Assembly (NCBI GenBank): GCA_964035545.1
Contig: OZ037770.1
Coordinates: forward strand, 4,569,662-4,633,661
Direction of reading: 5' to 3'
Length of the DNA stretch: 64,000 nt
From: Bugula neritina
Lineage: Eukaryota; Bryozoa; Gymnolaemata; Cheilostomatida; Bugulidae
Shown here: positions 11,580-21,401 of the stretch, one piece after another
Layout: every line of letters begins with the position of its first letter
How positions within the stretch are numbered: the first letter of the stretch is position 1
Notes under the pieces: model-generated
Told to the model about the DNA's origin: nothing
Seen by the model: the letters and a program-made list of their open reading frames with translations, nothing else
The model's database searches: none
Program-made: the position numbers and the translations under genes

Positions 11580-11837
11580 ACTACAAATTATTCCTACTGG
11601 AGGATTCCAATGCCAAAGTAAGTGCTGATCACGACTCATCTCTCCTGCTTAAGACGCTTTGGTGTCAGAAGATTGAATGATAATGGTCAGATATTGCTTG
11701 AACTCAGTGCCCTCTACAACTTGTGCATTACCAACACTTATTTCAAAGCCAAGCCACAAAATTTCCACGTTGCAACCAATCCCTATTAGACATAATGCCA
11801 TCAGGAATGTTTTCCACACTCGCTCCTGTGAACAGTG
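11580..11837 (+). pseudogene. LINE-A remnant, endonuclease part
   Basis: A decayed frame on the plus strand resembles the APE-type endonuclease of a widespread invertebrate LINE family. It contains LLEDSNAKVSADHD, corresponding to the LLGDFNARVG motif, and then LLELSALYNLCITNTYFKAKP. The remnant stops abruptly at AACAGTG (11831-11837), where LINE-B inserted, and resumes at 23224. Stops and frame changes show it is dead. Confidence 0.6.
11831..11837. repeat. Possible LINE-B target duplication, left copy
   Basis: AACAGTG here is repeated at 23217-23223, at the far end of LINE-B after its AAAC-rich tail. The right copy partly overlaps the tail repeat, so the true duplication may be shorter. Confidence 0.5.
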
Positions 11838-11912
11838 GATTATATATTGCCTTCATACTACATAACTAGCTGGATAGGGACAGTGATATCTATATAATTG
11901 TTATCTTGAATC

Positions 11913-12620
11913 ATGGTTCGTAGAGCTAAATCAGCCACTAGTTCAACTAGTGAATCTACACCCGATTCATCTATCCATGGAAAGTTAGATCAGATCTTAG
12001 CAAGACTAAATGACTTTGATAGTAGGTTGAAGAAAGTAGAAATTGAACAGGCTGAAGTAATTAAAACCTGCAAATTTTTGAGCAAAGAATTTGATGATAT
12101 CAAGTTACTAAGAAATGAAATGAAGTGTTTGCTAAAAGATTTTCCAGATGTGAAAGACCGTGTGGATCAACTAGAATTCCAAGACCGTAAAAAACAGTTG
12201 ACATTAAATGGAATACCACAAAAATCTGGAGAGAACTTACTACATGCCATGAAAGTTATGAGTGAAAAACTAAAATGCGAACTTTAACCCTACCATGACA
12301 TAGACTCAATTTTTAGAGTCAAGACATCTGACAAAGTTATATTTAAATTTATTCACGCTCATAAACGTGACAAGTTCTTTGGATCATTTAGAAAAAACCC
12401 TCTAAATGCAACAGACTTAGGTTTTAAAGACAACTCTAAGCTCTACATAGATGAAGTGCTGAGCAAACCTCAAGCTGCTCTTTTTCATGAGACTCACATG
12501 TTCAAAAAAGAACATAAATACCGTTTTGCATGGACATCAAACCAAAGAATCTTCCTAAGGAAAGACAGTGATAGTAATGCAATACAGATCAATTCGACAG
12601 ATGATTTAGATGACCTCACT
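11913..12620 (+). pseudogene. LINE-B ORF1: coiled coil plus FP-like domain, one nonsense
   Basis: The frame opens with MVRRAKSATSSTSES and a heptad-rich segment (KLDQILARLNDFDSRLKKVE). It meets an in-frame TAA at 12285-12287, then continues in the same frame to 12620. The second half (SDKVIFKFIHAHKRDKFFGS, YIDEVLS, YRFAWTSNQRIFLRKDSDS) looks like the C-terminal domain of baculovirus FP-like proteins, which is common in LINE ORF1 proteins of this type. The protein would be an RNA-binding nucleoprotein. The single stop makes this copy a pseudogene unless read through. Confidence 0.7.
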
Positions 12621-13947
12621 TAAACACATGATTACTCCATATCCTCTGATTTTTAATTTCTGTAACTATATTTTTTTCAAATTCATGGAAGCACACCTAA
12701 ACTGTGATCAATACACGCCAGAACAGTTTAGAAATAATATAAAAAATAATTCCAATTCTCTTACTATTTTAAATGTTAATGTACAAAGCCTTCGTAAAAA
12801 TTTTGATTCCCTAGAAACATTTATGTTTAGTGTCCCTAAACCTTTTAATGTTGTTTGTATTACTGAAAGTTTTCTTTATGATAATGAAGTACATAATTTT
12901 CCCATAAATGATTATGTTTTTATAGGTAAGCAGAGACAGAGTAAATGAGGTGGTGTCGGGCCTATGTACGCAGTAGTGATGTGGCTGAAGTCAAGGAAAG
13001 TCGAGCACTTTTTGCAGGCAGCGAATCTTTACATTTGGAGTTAAAGGGTGGTCTCTTTGGGTGCTTTGGGAGTGGTCTTCACCTCACAATCATTTACAGG
13101 CAACCGTCGGCGGACATTGGAGCTTTTCTCTCTGACCTGGAGCAGTACATCAGTTCTTCTAATTTTCCACATCATGTCATACTAGGTGATATCAATATCG
13201 ACACTCTTAAATCTGATCCTGTGAGTACATCTTACCTCAACATCCTATCCTGCTCTCATTTTATAAATTCAATTCAGATTCCTACACGATACGATTCTTG
13301 CTTAGATCATATAAATGTTAATTTTTATGATAAATTCCTAACATCTGGAACAATAACAACAAGCATAGCAGATCACTTGCCTACTTTTATCAAAATAGAA
13401 AATTTAACTGACTATTTTAATATAACTAAATCTACAAATATTAGAAATTATAAGAAAATAAATGAAGAACTATTTTTGAAAGATCTTTCTAAAGTAGACT
13501 GGAACTCCGAAGTATATGCCAAGAAAGATGTGAATTCTAGGTATGACAGTTTCTTTAAAATATTTATGGATTTATGCAATAAACATGCTCCATTAGTAAA
13601 ATTCTCAACAAATTGTCCACGCAAACTTAAAACAAATAAAAGACCCTGGATTAGTGTTGAATTAATTAAGTTGATGAACAAAAGGGATTATGTTTATAGA
13701 CAATCCTTAAATTCCCCTCTAAACTTGAAACTTAAATTTAAACATAAAACTTTAAAAAATTTAGTTACGAAGAATTTGCGTAGATCCAAGACTTCATATT
13801 TTGAATCTTTTTTTGAAAATAATTTAGATTCTAGTAAATGTTGGAAAGTCATAAACGAACATCTAGGAAAAAATCGATCAAAAGGATTAAATGCTCCTAA
13901 AAGTTTAACATCTGAAAATATTACACTAACTGAAGATAAGGACATAG
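12610..13947 (+). pseudogene. LINE-B ORF2, endonuclease half
   Basis: APE-type endonuclease motifs are visible: LNVNVQSLRKNFDSLE, CITES, IIYRQPS, ILGDINIDTLK and a final IADH in place of the usual SDH. A TGA plus a one-base shift near 12946-12965 break the frame; a possible start is ATG at 12685. The open frame then continues through the linker and is cut at 13947 by the gypsy LTR. The residues that appear to follow, up to 14087, are LTR-derived and not part of this protein. Confidence 0.8.
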
Positions 13948-14253
13948 TGTGGTGGCTCGTAGAGCTACCAGCAGCACAATACGCAAGGTTGCGCATTGAC
14001 CCGGAACGATGTATTAGCCAATTAGCTAAGCTGCTTATGAGTAACAGTAGCAGCTTCGCGCTACTAGCCCAGTTGAAGTTAGTGTAGTGAACTAAATAGA
14101 TGCGTGTATTTTTAACTGTTGTATAACAAACTTTATTATGTATCTTTGTACCTAAATATAACAATACCTACTCGACTTATCACGGTGAAGTCTCTCTAGC
14201 AGTAAACAGACTCTCTTGGTTGCACATCGACCCTAATTCTGGAAATTATAACA
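13948..14253 (+). repeat. Gypsy-1 5' LTR
   Basis: 306 bp. Two short hairpins are visible: one around ACGCAAGGTTGCG, and one where AGTAGC pairs with GCTACT across a CTTCGC-containing loop. The second is also present in the diverged LTR of Gypsy-2. Confidence 0.93.
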
Positions 14254-14254
14254 G

Positions 14255-14272
14255 TGGTGGCAGCGGTGGGAT
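14255..14272 (+). promoter_or_regulatory. Gypsy-1 primer binding site, tRNA-Leu
   Basis: One base after the LTR, TGGTGGCAGCGGTGGGAT is complementary to the 3' end of tRNA-Leu of the AAG/UAG type (ATCCCACCGCTGCCA plus CCA). The match covers 18 nt against the tRNA sequence as I recall it. Confidence 0.8.
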
Positions 14273-14286
14273 AGTGTACATCAAAG

Positions 14287-15155
14287 ATGGAGACTGAAAA
14301 TGCTAGAATGCAACCACCCCCAGTAGAAGGTGAGCGTAGAAATGATGTTAATCCTGTGAATCTTGAGGGAGAAGAAGCTTACAGATATTGCTTGAAAGCT
14401 CCCACCTTTACTGGGTCAGAAGATGTCGAACAGTTTATACAAGAATTTAGAGAGGTAATGGAGATTGCTCAATGGCCGCATAGAGTGGCCCTTATCCAAT
14501 TGTGGAGAGCGTTGACGGAGCAAGCCAAGCCGTACGGAGTGGGAACGGACATAAACGGGATACTGGCTGCGCTGCGGGCCCGTTTTGGCATCTCCGCAAT
14601 AGACGCTAGGACCAAGCTACAGAGATTGTGCCGCACCCCGCGGACCTCGCTGCAAGAACATGCCACAACGATGAAGAAGCTGGCACAGATTGCGTATGGT
14701 GATCTACCAGCACAACATCAAGAGCGTTACACATACGACGCCTTTGTCCAGTCACTAAACGACCTGGGCCTACACCATCAACTTCGAGCTAAAGGGATAA
14801 CCAGAATAGAGGATGCCCTGAAGGCTGGAGAAGCTTACCTGTTGGCTACCCAAATGCATCGAGCGCAACGGAACCCACCAGTAGTTGGAGTCAGTGCTGC
14901 CTGGGCTACGACAGGCCCCGAAGCCCCCCCCCGCTGGAAGCCGATGTGGACCGTATGGTAGAGATGCTGGGACAGCTGGTAACAATTCTGGCCGGCGTTG
15001 GCCCCGGTCAGGCCCTGCGATTGCCACCAACACCTGTGGGGCCGGGCTGGAGTAGTGCTGGTCAAGACCATGGACAGCAAGGACGACCCCAATACCAGGG
15101 GGCGTTAAACTGTCACGGCCCGCGGACGCTCTCCCTCCCCGCGGGCCGCAACTGA
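14287..15155 (+). pseudogene. Gypsy-1 gag, broken by a homopolymer frameshift
   Basis: The frame starts METENARMQPPPVEGERR, 14 nt after the primer site. It contains a retrotransposon gag domain (APTFTGSEDVEQFIQEFREV, then a helical region to about residue 200). A run of nine C near 14924-14932 shifts the frame, so this reading ends at 14961. The original frame resumes as DRMVEMLGQLVTILAG and ends with TGA at 15153-15155. No clear CCHC zinc knuckle is present; the expected place holds ALNCHGPRTLSLP, encoded by a strong stem-loop. Capsid/nucleocapsid role inferred from position and gag fold. Confidence 0.75.
15117..15147 (+). other. GC-rich stem-loop before the gag stop (Gypsy-1)
   Basis: GGCCCGCGG (15117-15125) pairs perfectly with CCGCGGGCC (15139-15147) around a 13-nt loop. 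An in-frame TGA follows at 15153. The same structure is at 43031-43061 in Gypsy-2. It could act in recoding or packaging; that is inference. Confidence 0.6.
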
Positions 15156-15453
15156 AGGGGTATGGTGGGACACGCCGTCATCTGTCCGTACGGACACGAC
15201 GGAACACTCCCCCCGAGTGGCAGGTACCACGCAGGACTAGTAGGCCCGCACAACGGCCCAGTACCTTCTCCCTGCCACTCGCCAACCGGTTTCACCGGTT
15301 ACCTCGGGAGGAAGAGCCCCCCACTGAAATGGAGCCGGAAGGCCCAGTGGAAAGCCCCAAACCCCGCCGGCACCAACCTCGCCGCCATAAACCCTGTAAA
15401 CCACGGGTGAAACCCCCGCCGTCCTACCAATCTAGGACAGCACATGCGGGGGG
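15156..15453 (+). other. Gag-pol linker of Gypsy-1 with shared stops
   Basis: The gag frame continues after the TGA (82 codons from the ATG at 15162, MVGHAVICPYGH...) to a second TGA at 15408-15410. A G-run before pol is seven bases long here and nine in Gypsy-2, which puts pol one frame off in this copy. The linker is proline- and glycine-rich with no domain I recognise. It could be translated by readthrough, or be partly intronic. Confidence 0.5.
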
Positions 15454-18400
15454 GTGAAAGTACAACCACATGGAGAGAGCTATTTCCTACCCGGAAAGGT
15501 GGCCGGCAACGCCGTCACTTTCCTGCTCGACTCCGGTTGTACTACCAACCTTCTCAGTCGTAAAGTCTTTGAGGCACTGCCCCGCCGGGACAAGGATAGA
15601 GTACGACCGTATACGGGGGAACATGGCACCCTGGCAGACGGGTCACGTATTCCTTTCTACGGTATTATCGAGCTCCCTGGGCGTGTCCGAGACCAGGCTG
15701 TACAGGAGACCTTTGTCATAAGCCAACTGAAGGAAGATGCTATCCTCAGAATGCCCTTCTTGAAGCAACACCAGTGCCGAATAGACTTTAGCAAATTGGT
15801 GGTGCTGATGGGCGGGCGAGAACTTGCCTGTATGGATAAGTTTGGGCGTCCTCTGGTGGGCGGTGTTCAGGTAGTTCGAAACTGCACCGTGCCCGGACGC
15901 TCCAGAGCTACTATCCACTGCCGAGTGAACAGCAACCGGATAGCCAGGCTCAGGGTTGTTGAAGGCGCGCACGAAAGGATCCAACTTGCCAGTAGTTTAA
16001 ACCGACTAACTGAGCGAGGGGAGATCTTAGTGCAGTGTGTCAACCCCTTTACCGAGCCCATTGAGCTCCCAGCTGGGTCAATGGTGGGCTGGTTTCACTC
16101 CATCCAGGAAGAGGATGTGGGCCCGTCGCTGGGTGACGCGACGGAGGCACCCCTTCGACACCCTATTCAGGGACGAGGGGCGGTCCCAACACATCTCCGG
16201 GAGTTATATGAAACAGCCTGTGGCGGCTGCGCGAGTAACAAGGAACACCAAGCTATGGCGAAGTTGCTACGCGACTACGGTGATGTGTTCAGCAGCGGAG
16301 ATCATGACGTGGGGCTGACTGGAGTTGTCAGACACGAAATACCGCTGACTGCAGGGACAGTCCCTGTCCGGCAACCCACACGCAGACTGGGGCCGAAAAA
16401 AGAGAAGGAGGTTAGCCGACAAGTACGGGATGTTCTGGACCGCGGCCTCATAGAGCCCGCCCATAGTGCGTGGAGGTCACCGGTCGTACTGGTCCGGAAG
16501 AAAGACGGCAGTTGGCGGTTCTGTGTGGATTACCGCAAACTCAATAACGTAACCATACAGGACGCCTACCCTCTACCTCGTATTGACGAGTCATTGGACG
16601 CCCTAGTCGGCAGCAAGTACTTCAGTACGTTAGACTTGCTGAGTGGTTATTGGCAAGTCCCTCTGAGTCCCGACGCCCAGGAGAAAGCGGCGTTTATCAC
16701 ACGGGACGGGTTGTGGAAGTGGAAAGTGCTGCCCTTCGGGTTAACCTCCGCCCCAGCCACCTTCCAGAGGCTGATGGAGCAAGTCCTTAGCGGGCTCCAT
16801 TGGAAGACACTGCTGGTCTACCTCGATGATGTCATCGTGATCTCCCCAGACTTCGAGACGCATGTCAGTCGTCTGCAGGAGGTCTTTGAGAGACTCCGAG
16901 GTGCCGGTCTCAAGCTCAAACCTTCCAAGTGCGCTCTATTGCAGCCAGAGGTTAAGTACCTGGGGCATGTTGTCGGTCGAAACGGCGTGGCAACGGATCC
17001 CGAGAAGGTACGGGCAATAGAAGACTGGGTCACCCCCCAAGACTTGACCGGACTCCGGGCTTTCTTGGGGCTGGTAGGGTATTACAGGCAATACATACCA
17101 GACTTTGCGGGCATAGCACAGCCGTTAAATCGGCTCACCGCAAAGGGAGTGACGTGGCAGTGGACCCCAGTCGAACAAGGAGCGTTCGACCGCCTCAAGG
17201 TCTGCCTACTAACGGCGCCCATCTTGGCCTACCCAGACCCCACTCTAGCGTACATCCTCGACACTGATGCCAGTGACCAAAATGTTGGCGCTGTGCTGTC
17301 ACAATTGCAGGCATGCTGAGAGGTAGTAGTAGCCTACTACAGTAAGTCTCTCTCACCCGCTGAACGAAATTACTGCACTACCCGCAAGGAGTTGCTGGCA
17401 GTAATCAAGTCAGTGAAGCACTTCAGACCATACTTATACGGCAGGAAGTTCCGGCTGCGTACGGATCATGCCTCGCTGATCTGGTTGTGCAAGAGAGCAG
17501 AGCCCTCCAGTCAGGTCGCCCGGTGGCTCAAAATCCTAGCTGAATTCTCGTACCAGATCGAACACCGACCGGGCAAGAGACACAGCAATGCGGATGGTTT
17601 GAGCCGCCGACCTGATGGAGGTTGCAAACAGTGTCTCAACATCGAGAGGAGGGATGGAGGTCCCCCGCGATGCGAGTTGGAGACGCTGGTTCATCACGGA
17701 GCACCGTTTGACTGGGACCAGGGTCAACTCAGACAGGAGGTTGACGAGTTCCCCGAGGTTGTACAAAACCTCCGCGCCAACCCTGTACTGGCCGATAATG
17801 TCCGAGAGCTGAAGAAGCTCCAAGAAGAGCTGCCTGGAGTCGTGGCAGACATATATCGGGCCAAAAGGGAAGGGCGACGACCCAGCATGGAACGCATACG
17901 ACAGGGATGCGCCGAGTTCCGGCTATACTGTCAGCGTTGGGACTCGCTGCGGATCGGGCAGGATGGTTTACTGACCATCTCTCTAGCCGCCAACAGCAGA
18001 CATCCAGAGAGGAAGAGGGTAGTCTGCCCCACGGCCATCCGCCGTGAGTTGATTTGGGATACTCACAAACAGGCCCACGCAGGGGTCAAGAGAGTGATCT
18101 CCAATTTATGACTCCGGTGGTATTGGCCACAAATGGAGCGGGACGTCCGACTCAGAGTCAAACAGTGTGAGATCTGCCAGGCCAGTAAGCATGGCCGTCT
18201 CCCTGGTGAAGCGGGACGGCGGAGGCTATATGCTGGAAGGCCCTGGCAAGTAGTCGCTGTAGACCTGGTCGGACCCATGCCCCTGACCCCCAGAGGCAAT
18301 AGTTGGATCTTAGTACTGACCGACCACTTTACTAGGTAGGCGGATGCTCTGGCTATCCCAGATGCGTCAGCCCCAACAGTGGCCAGGGTACTAGACCAAC

Positions 18401-19731
18401 ATGTATTCTGTTATTTCGGTCTCCCCGAACAGATACACTCTGATCAAGGCGCTCAGTTCCAGTCTCAACTGATGAGCGACCTTCGCCACCTCTGGGGAGT
18501 AAATCAGAGCCGGACCACCCCCTACCACCCTCAAGGTAACGGGGTGGTGAAGCGCAATAACCGGATGCTAGGTGATGCGCTCCGGAGTCTCCTCCTTGGA
18601 CGCGGCCAAGGGGAATGGGATACGGTGTTGTCGCAAGTCATGCGTGCATACCCTAGCACCCCACACACCAGTACTGGTGAGACCCCAAACCTCTTGATGC
18701 TCGGGAGAGAGACCTGGGTTCCTGACCATCTTACCTACCACGTTCCAGAGCAAGACAACTCGGTTCATGAGTATGCCAGTGAACTAGTGGAACGGATGAA
18801 GGCCGCACACGATATACTGCGCGAACAGCAGTGGAAGGTGCGACATGAAGATTCCGAGGAACTACCTCTCTACCAAACGACAGATAAGGTGTGGATGGTC
18901 AATTACCGTAGGCGTCGCGGGCAGGCTGACAAATTAAAACCTAAGTTCGTGGGACCCTACGTGATTGTCGAGGCTATGCCCAACCATACGTACAAGATTG
19001 AGCGCTCAGGACAGGTGTCTATCCAGAATGAGTCTTGCTTGAAGCCGTATTGGGCTAGCCCCGACGCAGTGGAAGAAGCCCCCCCGTTGTTGGAGCCCAG
19101 GAGGCAGACAACAACATGCGGGCGACGGCGGCATGGACCTGAATATGAAGTGGTCATACCGCGGGAAGAAAACTTGGTGAGAGAAGAAAGACAGCTTTTA
19201 CCAACAGAAGCATGTCCGCCGCCGCCAAGACTAATTCCATCACTTCCAGAAACCGAGCCGGTTCCGGAAGTGCAAGCCCCCACGGAGGGAGGGGCTCCAT
19301 CCGGAGAACAAGAAGAAGTGACCGCTAACGGTGAAGTAGAGACGCCATTAGAGGCCCCTACTAATAAACCAGGAAGCGTGTCACCCCCCCCCCTAGAACG
19401 GGGACAACGTACGAGGAAACCCCCACCATATTTAAAAGACTTCGTATGTGACTGCATTAAAAGCGGCACGCATGAAAGTCTAGGGGAAAACCGTACGATA
19501 AAATGTTGGAGTTGTGAACCCCACGCAAATATCAACTTTTGCGAGGGCAGAATAGTGGGAGGAATTAATGCGCGTAAAGCAAATAGTTCCGACCTCGTGC
19601 CTCAGAAACGATGCTCAGCCTTTTCTTACGCTGACATCGCCAAAGGCAGACGTATCTCACAACCAGCTCCAATCTTACCAAGAACGTTGAGTATGGACAT
19701 TAATACCGAGTTCACAGGTAAGCCAGTATAA
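15454..19731 (+). pseudogene. Gypsy-1 pol (PR-RT-RH-IN) with three nonsense codons
   Basis: Domains in order are protease (FLLDSGCTTN), reverse transcriptase (LVYLDDVIV), RNase H (intact DTDAS at 17260-17274) and integrase. Integrase has the HHCC zinc region, VDLVGP and HSDQGAQF. Stops interrupt the frame at 17317-17319 (TGA), 18109-18111 (TGA) and 18337-18339 (TAG). The third catalytic residue of integrase is Lys (AAG, 18550-18552), where Gypsy-2 has Glu. The C-terminal tail has a proline-rich segment, a cysteine-rich patch (CDC, CWSC, NFC) and the AFSYADIAKGRR motif, ending near INTEF. ORF3 begins 17 nt after its stop. Confidence 0.9.
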
Positions 19732-19770
19732 GTCTTGTATTCCTATCCATGGAAACGGGCTCGATGCCAG
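19718..19770 (+). other. Candidate 53-nt mini-intron at the pol/ORF3 junction (Gypsy-1)
   Basis: The segment starts GTAAGCC after ...TTCACAG and ends GATGCCAG. Removing it deletes the pol stop (19729-19731) and the ORF3 ATG. It would join pol (codons ...ATT AAT ACC GAG TTC ACA G) in frame to TA AAT TCT GAA of ORF3. Gypsy-2 has the same 53-nt segment, and the distant Gypsy-3 a 52-nt one with the same donor start and phase. Confidence 0.55.
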
Positions 19771-20822
19771 TAAATTCTGAACTAATTCATCAGATTGAAT
19801 CAGAATTACTGGGAACCACGTTTCACGTGAATGACGACGAGGACACTGTAATGGCTGACGGTCTGTTAGACCTGGAGCTAGACACTATTCTTGGTCAGTC
19901 CACACATGATTCACTGGTTCCTCGAGTGCATTCTAAAAGTTGTAACTCTCAGGCTAGTAACAGTCGACAGTCACTAGAATTATGTTGTAAAGATCCACCG
20001 CGATCTAACAATAATTCTACTTTTGTAGACACACTCACGCCCGTCTCTCCGGGCATGCCTTCTTTAGAGATGGCGTGGGACCCAGAGCCGGCCCCACCAA
20101 CTTCCACAACCAGACAACTGCCACCCCAGTTAGAAGCAACCTCTAACTGGACCATCCCTGCCACAGAGAAAGAGATTAAGACTCATAGAGGAGATGACAG
20201 TAACCGCGAATGCCGCCTATGTCAGCAGCGGTTTACAACCCATCGTAGGCTGAGAGTCCACCTGCCACAGCATTACATCACAACGTTCTGCCCCTGCGGG
20301 GAATATAGTTACAATCGTGATTATCTACTGCGTCACCAACGCACTATGCAGTGTTTTCAAGGACACGTCTATGAAGTAGACGAATCATCATATCCCGCAT
20401 TCCTTAACGCCATCAGACCCCTCATCACCGACCCAGCTCGACTGTCTCGCCTGGAGCAAGGCTTTCCCTCCCCTCGACCCATCATCTCGGAAACCATGGA
20501 TAAGCCTACAAAGTCAGCTAACTCCCCACCTCTCAGTCCTATACGCCAACCGCATGCACTTCCCCGTGTCGTACTACAGAGGGTAGACACGAAGGCGTAT
20601 ACACTCCCTCCCCCACTTCCATCTTCAGAACGGAAAAGGCACAGGCAGCAGACTTTCTCTCGCTCATCCCCTCTGGCCCGCAACTTACGAGAAATAGAAG
20701 CTAGGGCACACGACCTGGAGCAAGAAGTATATAGACTGGCCCCACGCGTGCATGCTGCATCCAGTGAACTCAGGTATCTACAGGAGTCTATCAAACGCAT
20801 GGGGCGGGCGGCCCACGGTTAA
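19749..20822 (+). CDS. Gypsy-1 ORF3: zinc-finger/coiled-coil accessory protein, 357 aa
   Basis: Intact frame between pol and the 3' LTR. An acidic N-terminal segment is at about residues 25-45 (HVNDDEDTVMADGLLDLELD), followed by LELCCKDPPRSNNNS. A canonical C2H2 finger (C-X2-C-X12-H-X3-H, CRLCQQRF...VHLPQH) lies near residues 154-175. It is followed directly by a C-X-C-X12-H-X5-C finger (FCPCGEYSYNRDYLLRH) near 180-205. A proline-rich region leads to a C-terminal coiled coil (NLREIEARAHDLEQEVYRL). There is no signal peptide or membrane segment, so it is not an envelope protein despite its position. Function unknown; nucleic-acid binding is an inference. Its own ATG (METGSMP) lies inside the candidate intron, so spliced RNA would instead fuse the core to pol. 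Confidence 0.85.
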   Translation: METGSMPVNSELIHQIESELLGTTFHVNDDEDTVMADGLLDLELDTILGQSTHDSLVPRVHSKSCNSQASNSRQSLELCCKDPPRSNNNSTFVDTLTPVSPGMPSLEMAWDPEPAPPTSTTRQLPPQLEATSNWTIPATEKEIKTHRGDDSNRECRLCQQRFTTHRRLRVHLPQHYITTFCPCGEYSYNRDYLLRHQRTMQCFQGHVYEVDESSYPAFLNAIRPLITDPARLSRLEQGFPSPRPIISETMDKPTKSANSPPLSPIRQPHALPRVVLQRVDTKAYTLPPPLPSSERKRHRQQTFSRSSPLARNLREIEARAHDLEQEVYRLAPRVHAASSELRYLQESIKRMGRAAHG

Positions 20823-21091
20823 CATGAGTCCATCTCCAACTCCATACCACTCCTCCTCTACCTCTCTGTGGCATTCCCTACCAGTACGGTGGCACGTACT
20901 CTACATGTAAATAGGACTTATTACATACCTTGTATCATCCATTGTGCATATTTTTTTATATACATGTATATCTAATCAATTGGCTCTTGTATATACTTTT
21001 ATATTGTTCTCTCTCAGCCCACCGATGTATAAGTTTTTTTTATGTGAATTATATTTTTATCAGAAAGAGGGCTTTCTGCTGGAGGGGGCAG
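20823..21091 (+). other. Gypsy-1 3' untranslated region and polypurine tract
   Basis: AT-rich leader to the 3' LTR. It ends CTTTCTGCTGGAGGGGGCAG at 21072-21091; the GGAGGGGGCAG part is the polypurine tract directly before the LTR. The same tract ends at 48997 in Gypsy-2. Confidence 0.75.
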
Positions 21092-21397
21092 TGTGGTGGC
21101 TCGTAGAGCTACCAGCAGCACAATACGCAAGGTTGCGCATTGACCCGGAACGATGTATTAGCCAATTAGCTAGGCTGCTTATGAGTAACAGTAGCAGCTT
21201 CGCGCTACTAGCCCAGTTGAAGTTAGTGTAGTGAACTAAATAGATGCGTGTATTTTTAACTGTTGTATAACAAACTTTATTATGTATCTTTGTATCTAAA
21301 TATAACAATACCTACTCGACTTATCACGGTGAAGTCTCTCTAGCAGTAAACAGACTCTCTTGGTTGCACATCGACCCTAATTCTGGAAATTATAACA
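21092..21397 (+). repeat. Gypsy-1 3' LTR
   Basis: 306 bp. It differs from the 5' LTR at two positions by eye (CTAAG/CTAGG and TACC/TATC). Followed by the ATAG target duplication. Confidence 0.93.
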
Positions 21398-21401
21398 ATA
21401 G

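Larger units (their letters stand above)
13948..21397 (+). mobile_element. Gypsy-1: Ty3/gypsy LTR retrotransposon with ORF3
   Basis: A complete 7450-bp insertion has 306-bp LTRs (TGTGGTGG...TATAACA), a tRNA-Leu primer site, gag, pol, a third ORF and a polypurine tract. It is flanked by the 4-bp duplication ATAG (13944-13947 and 21398-21401), and lies inside LINE-B ORF2. By eye the LTRs differ at two of 306 positions, yet pol has three stops and a changed integrase catalytic residue. It was therefore probably mobilised by another copy, or decayed soon after insertion. Confidence 0.95.

Noticed and set aside
13948-14087. C-terminal residues of the 12945-14087 frame as LINE protein
   Set aside because: They are encoded by the gypsy LTR; the LINE frame resumes at 21402.
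19749-20822. Envelope gene (errantivirus-like) downstream of pol
   Set aside because: No signal peptide, transmembrane segment or furin site; the content is zinc fingers and a coiled coil.
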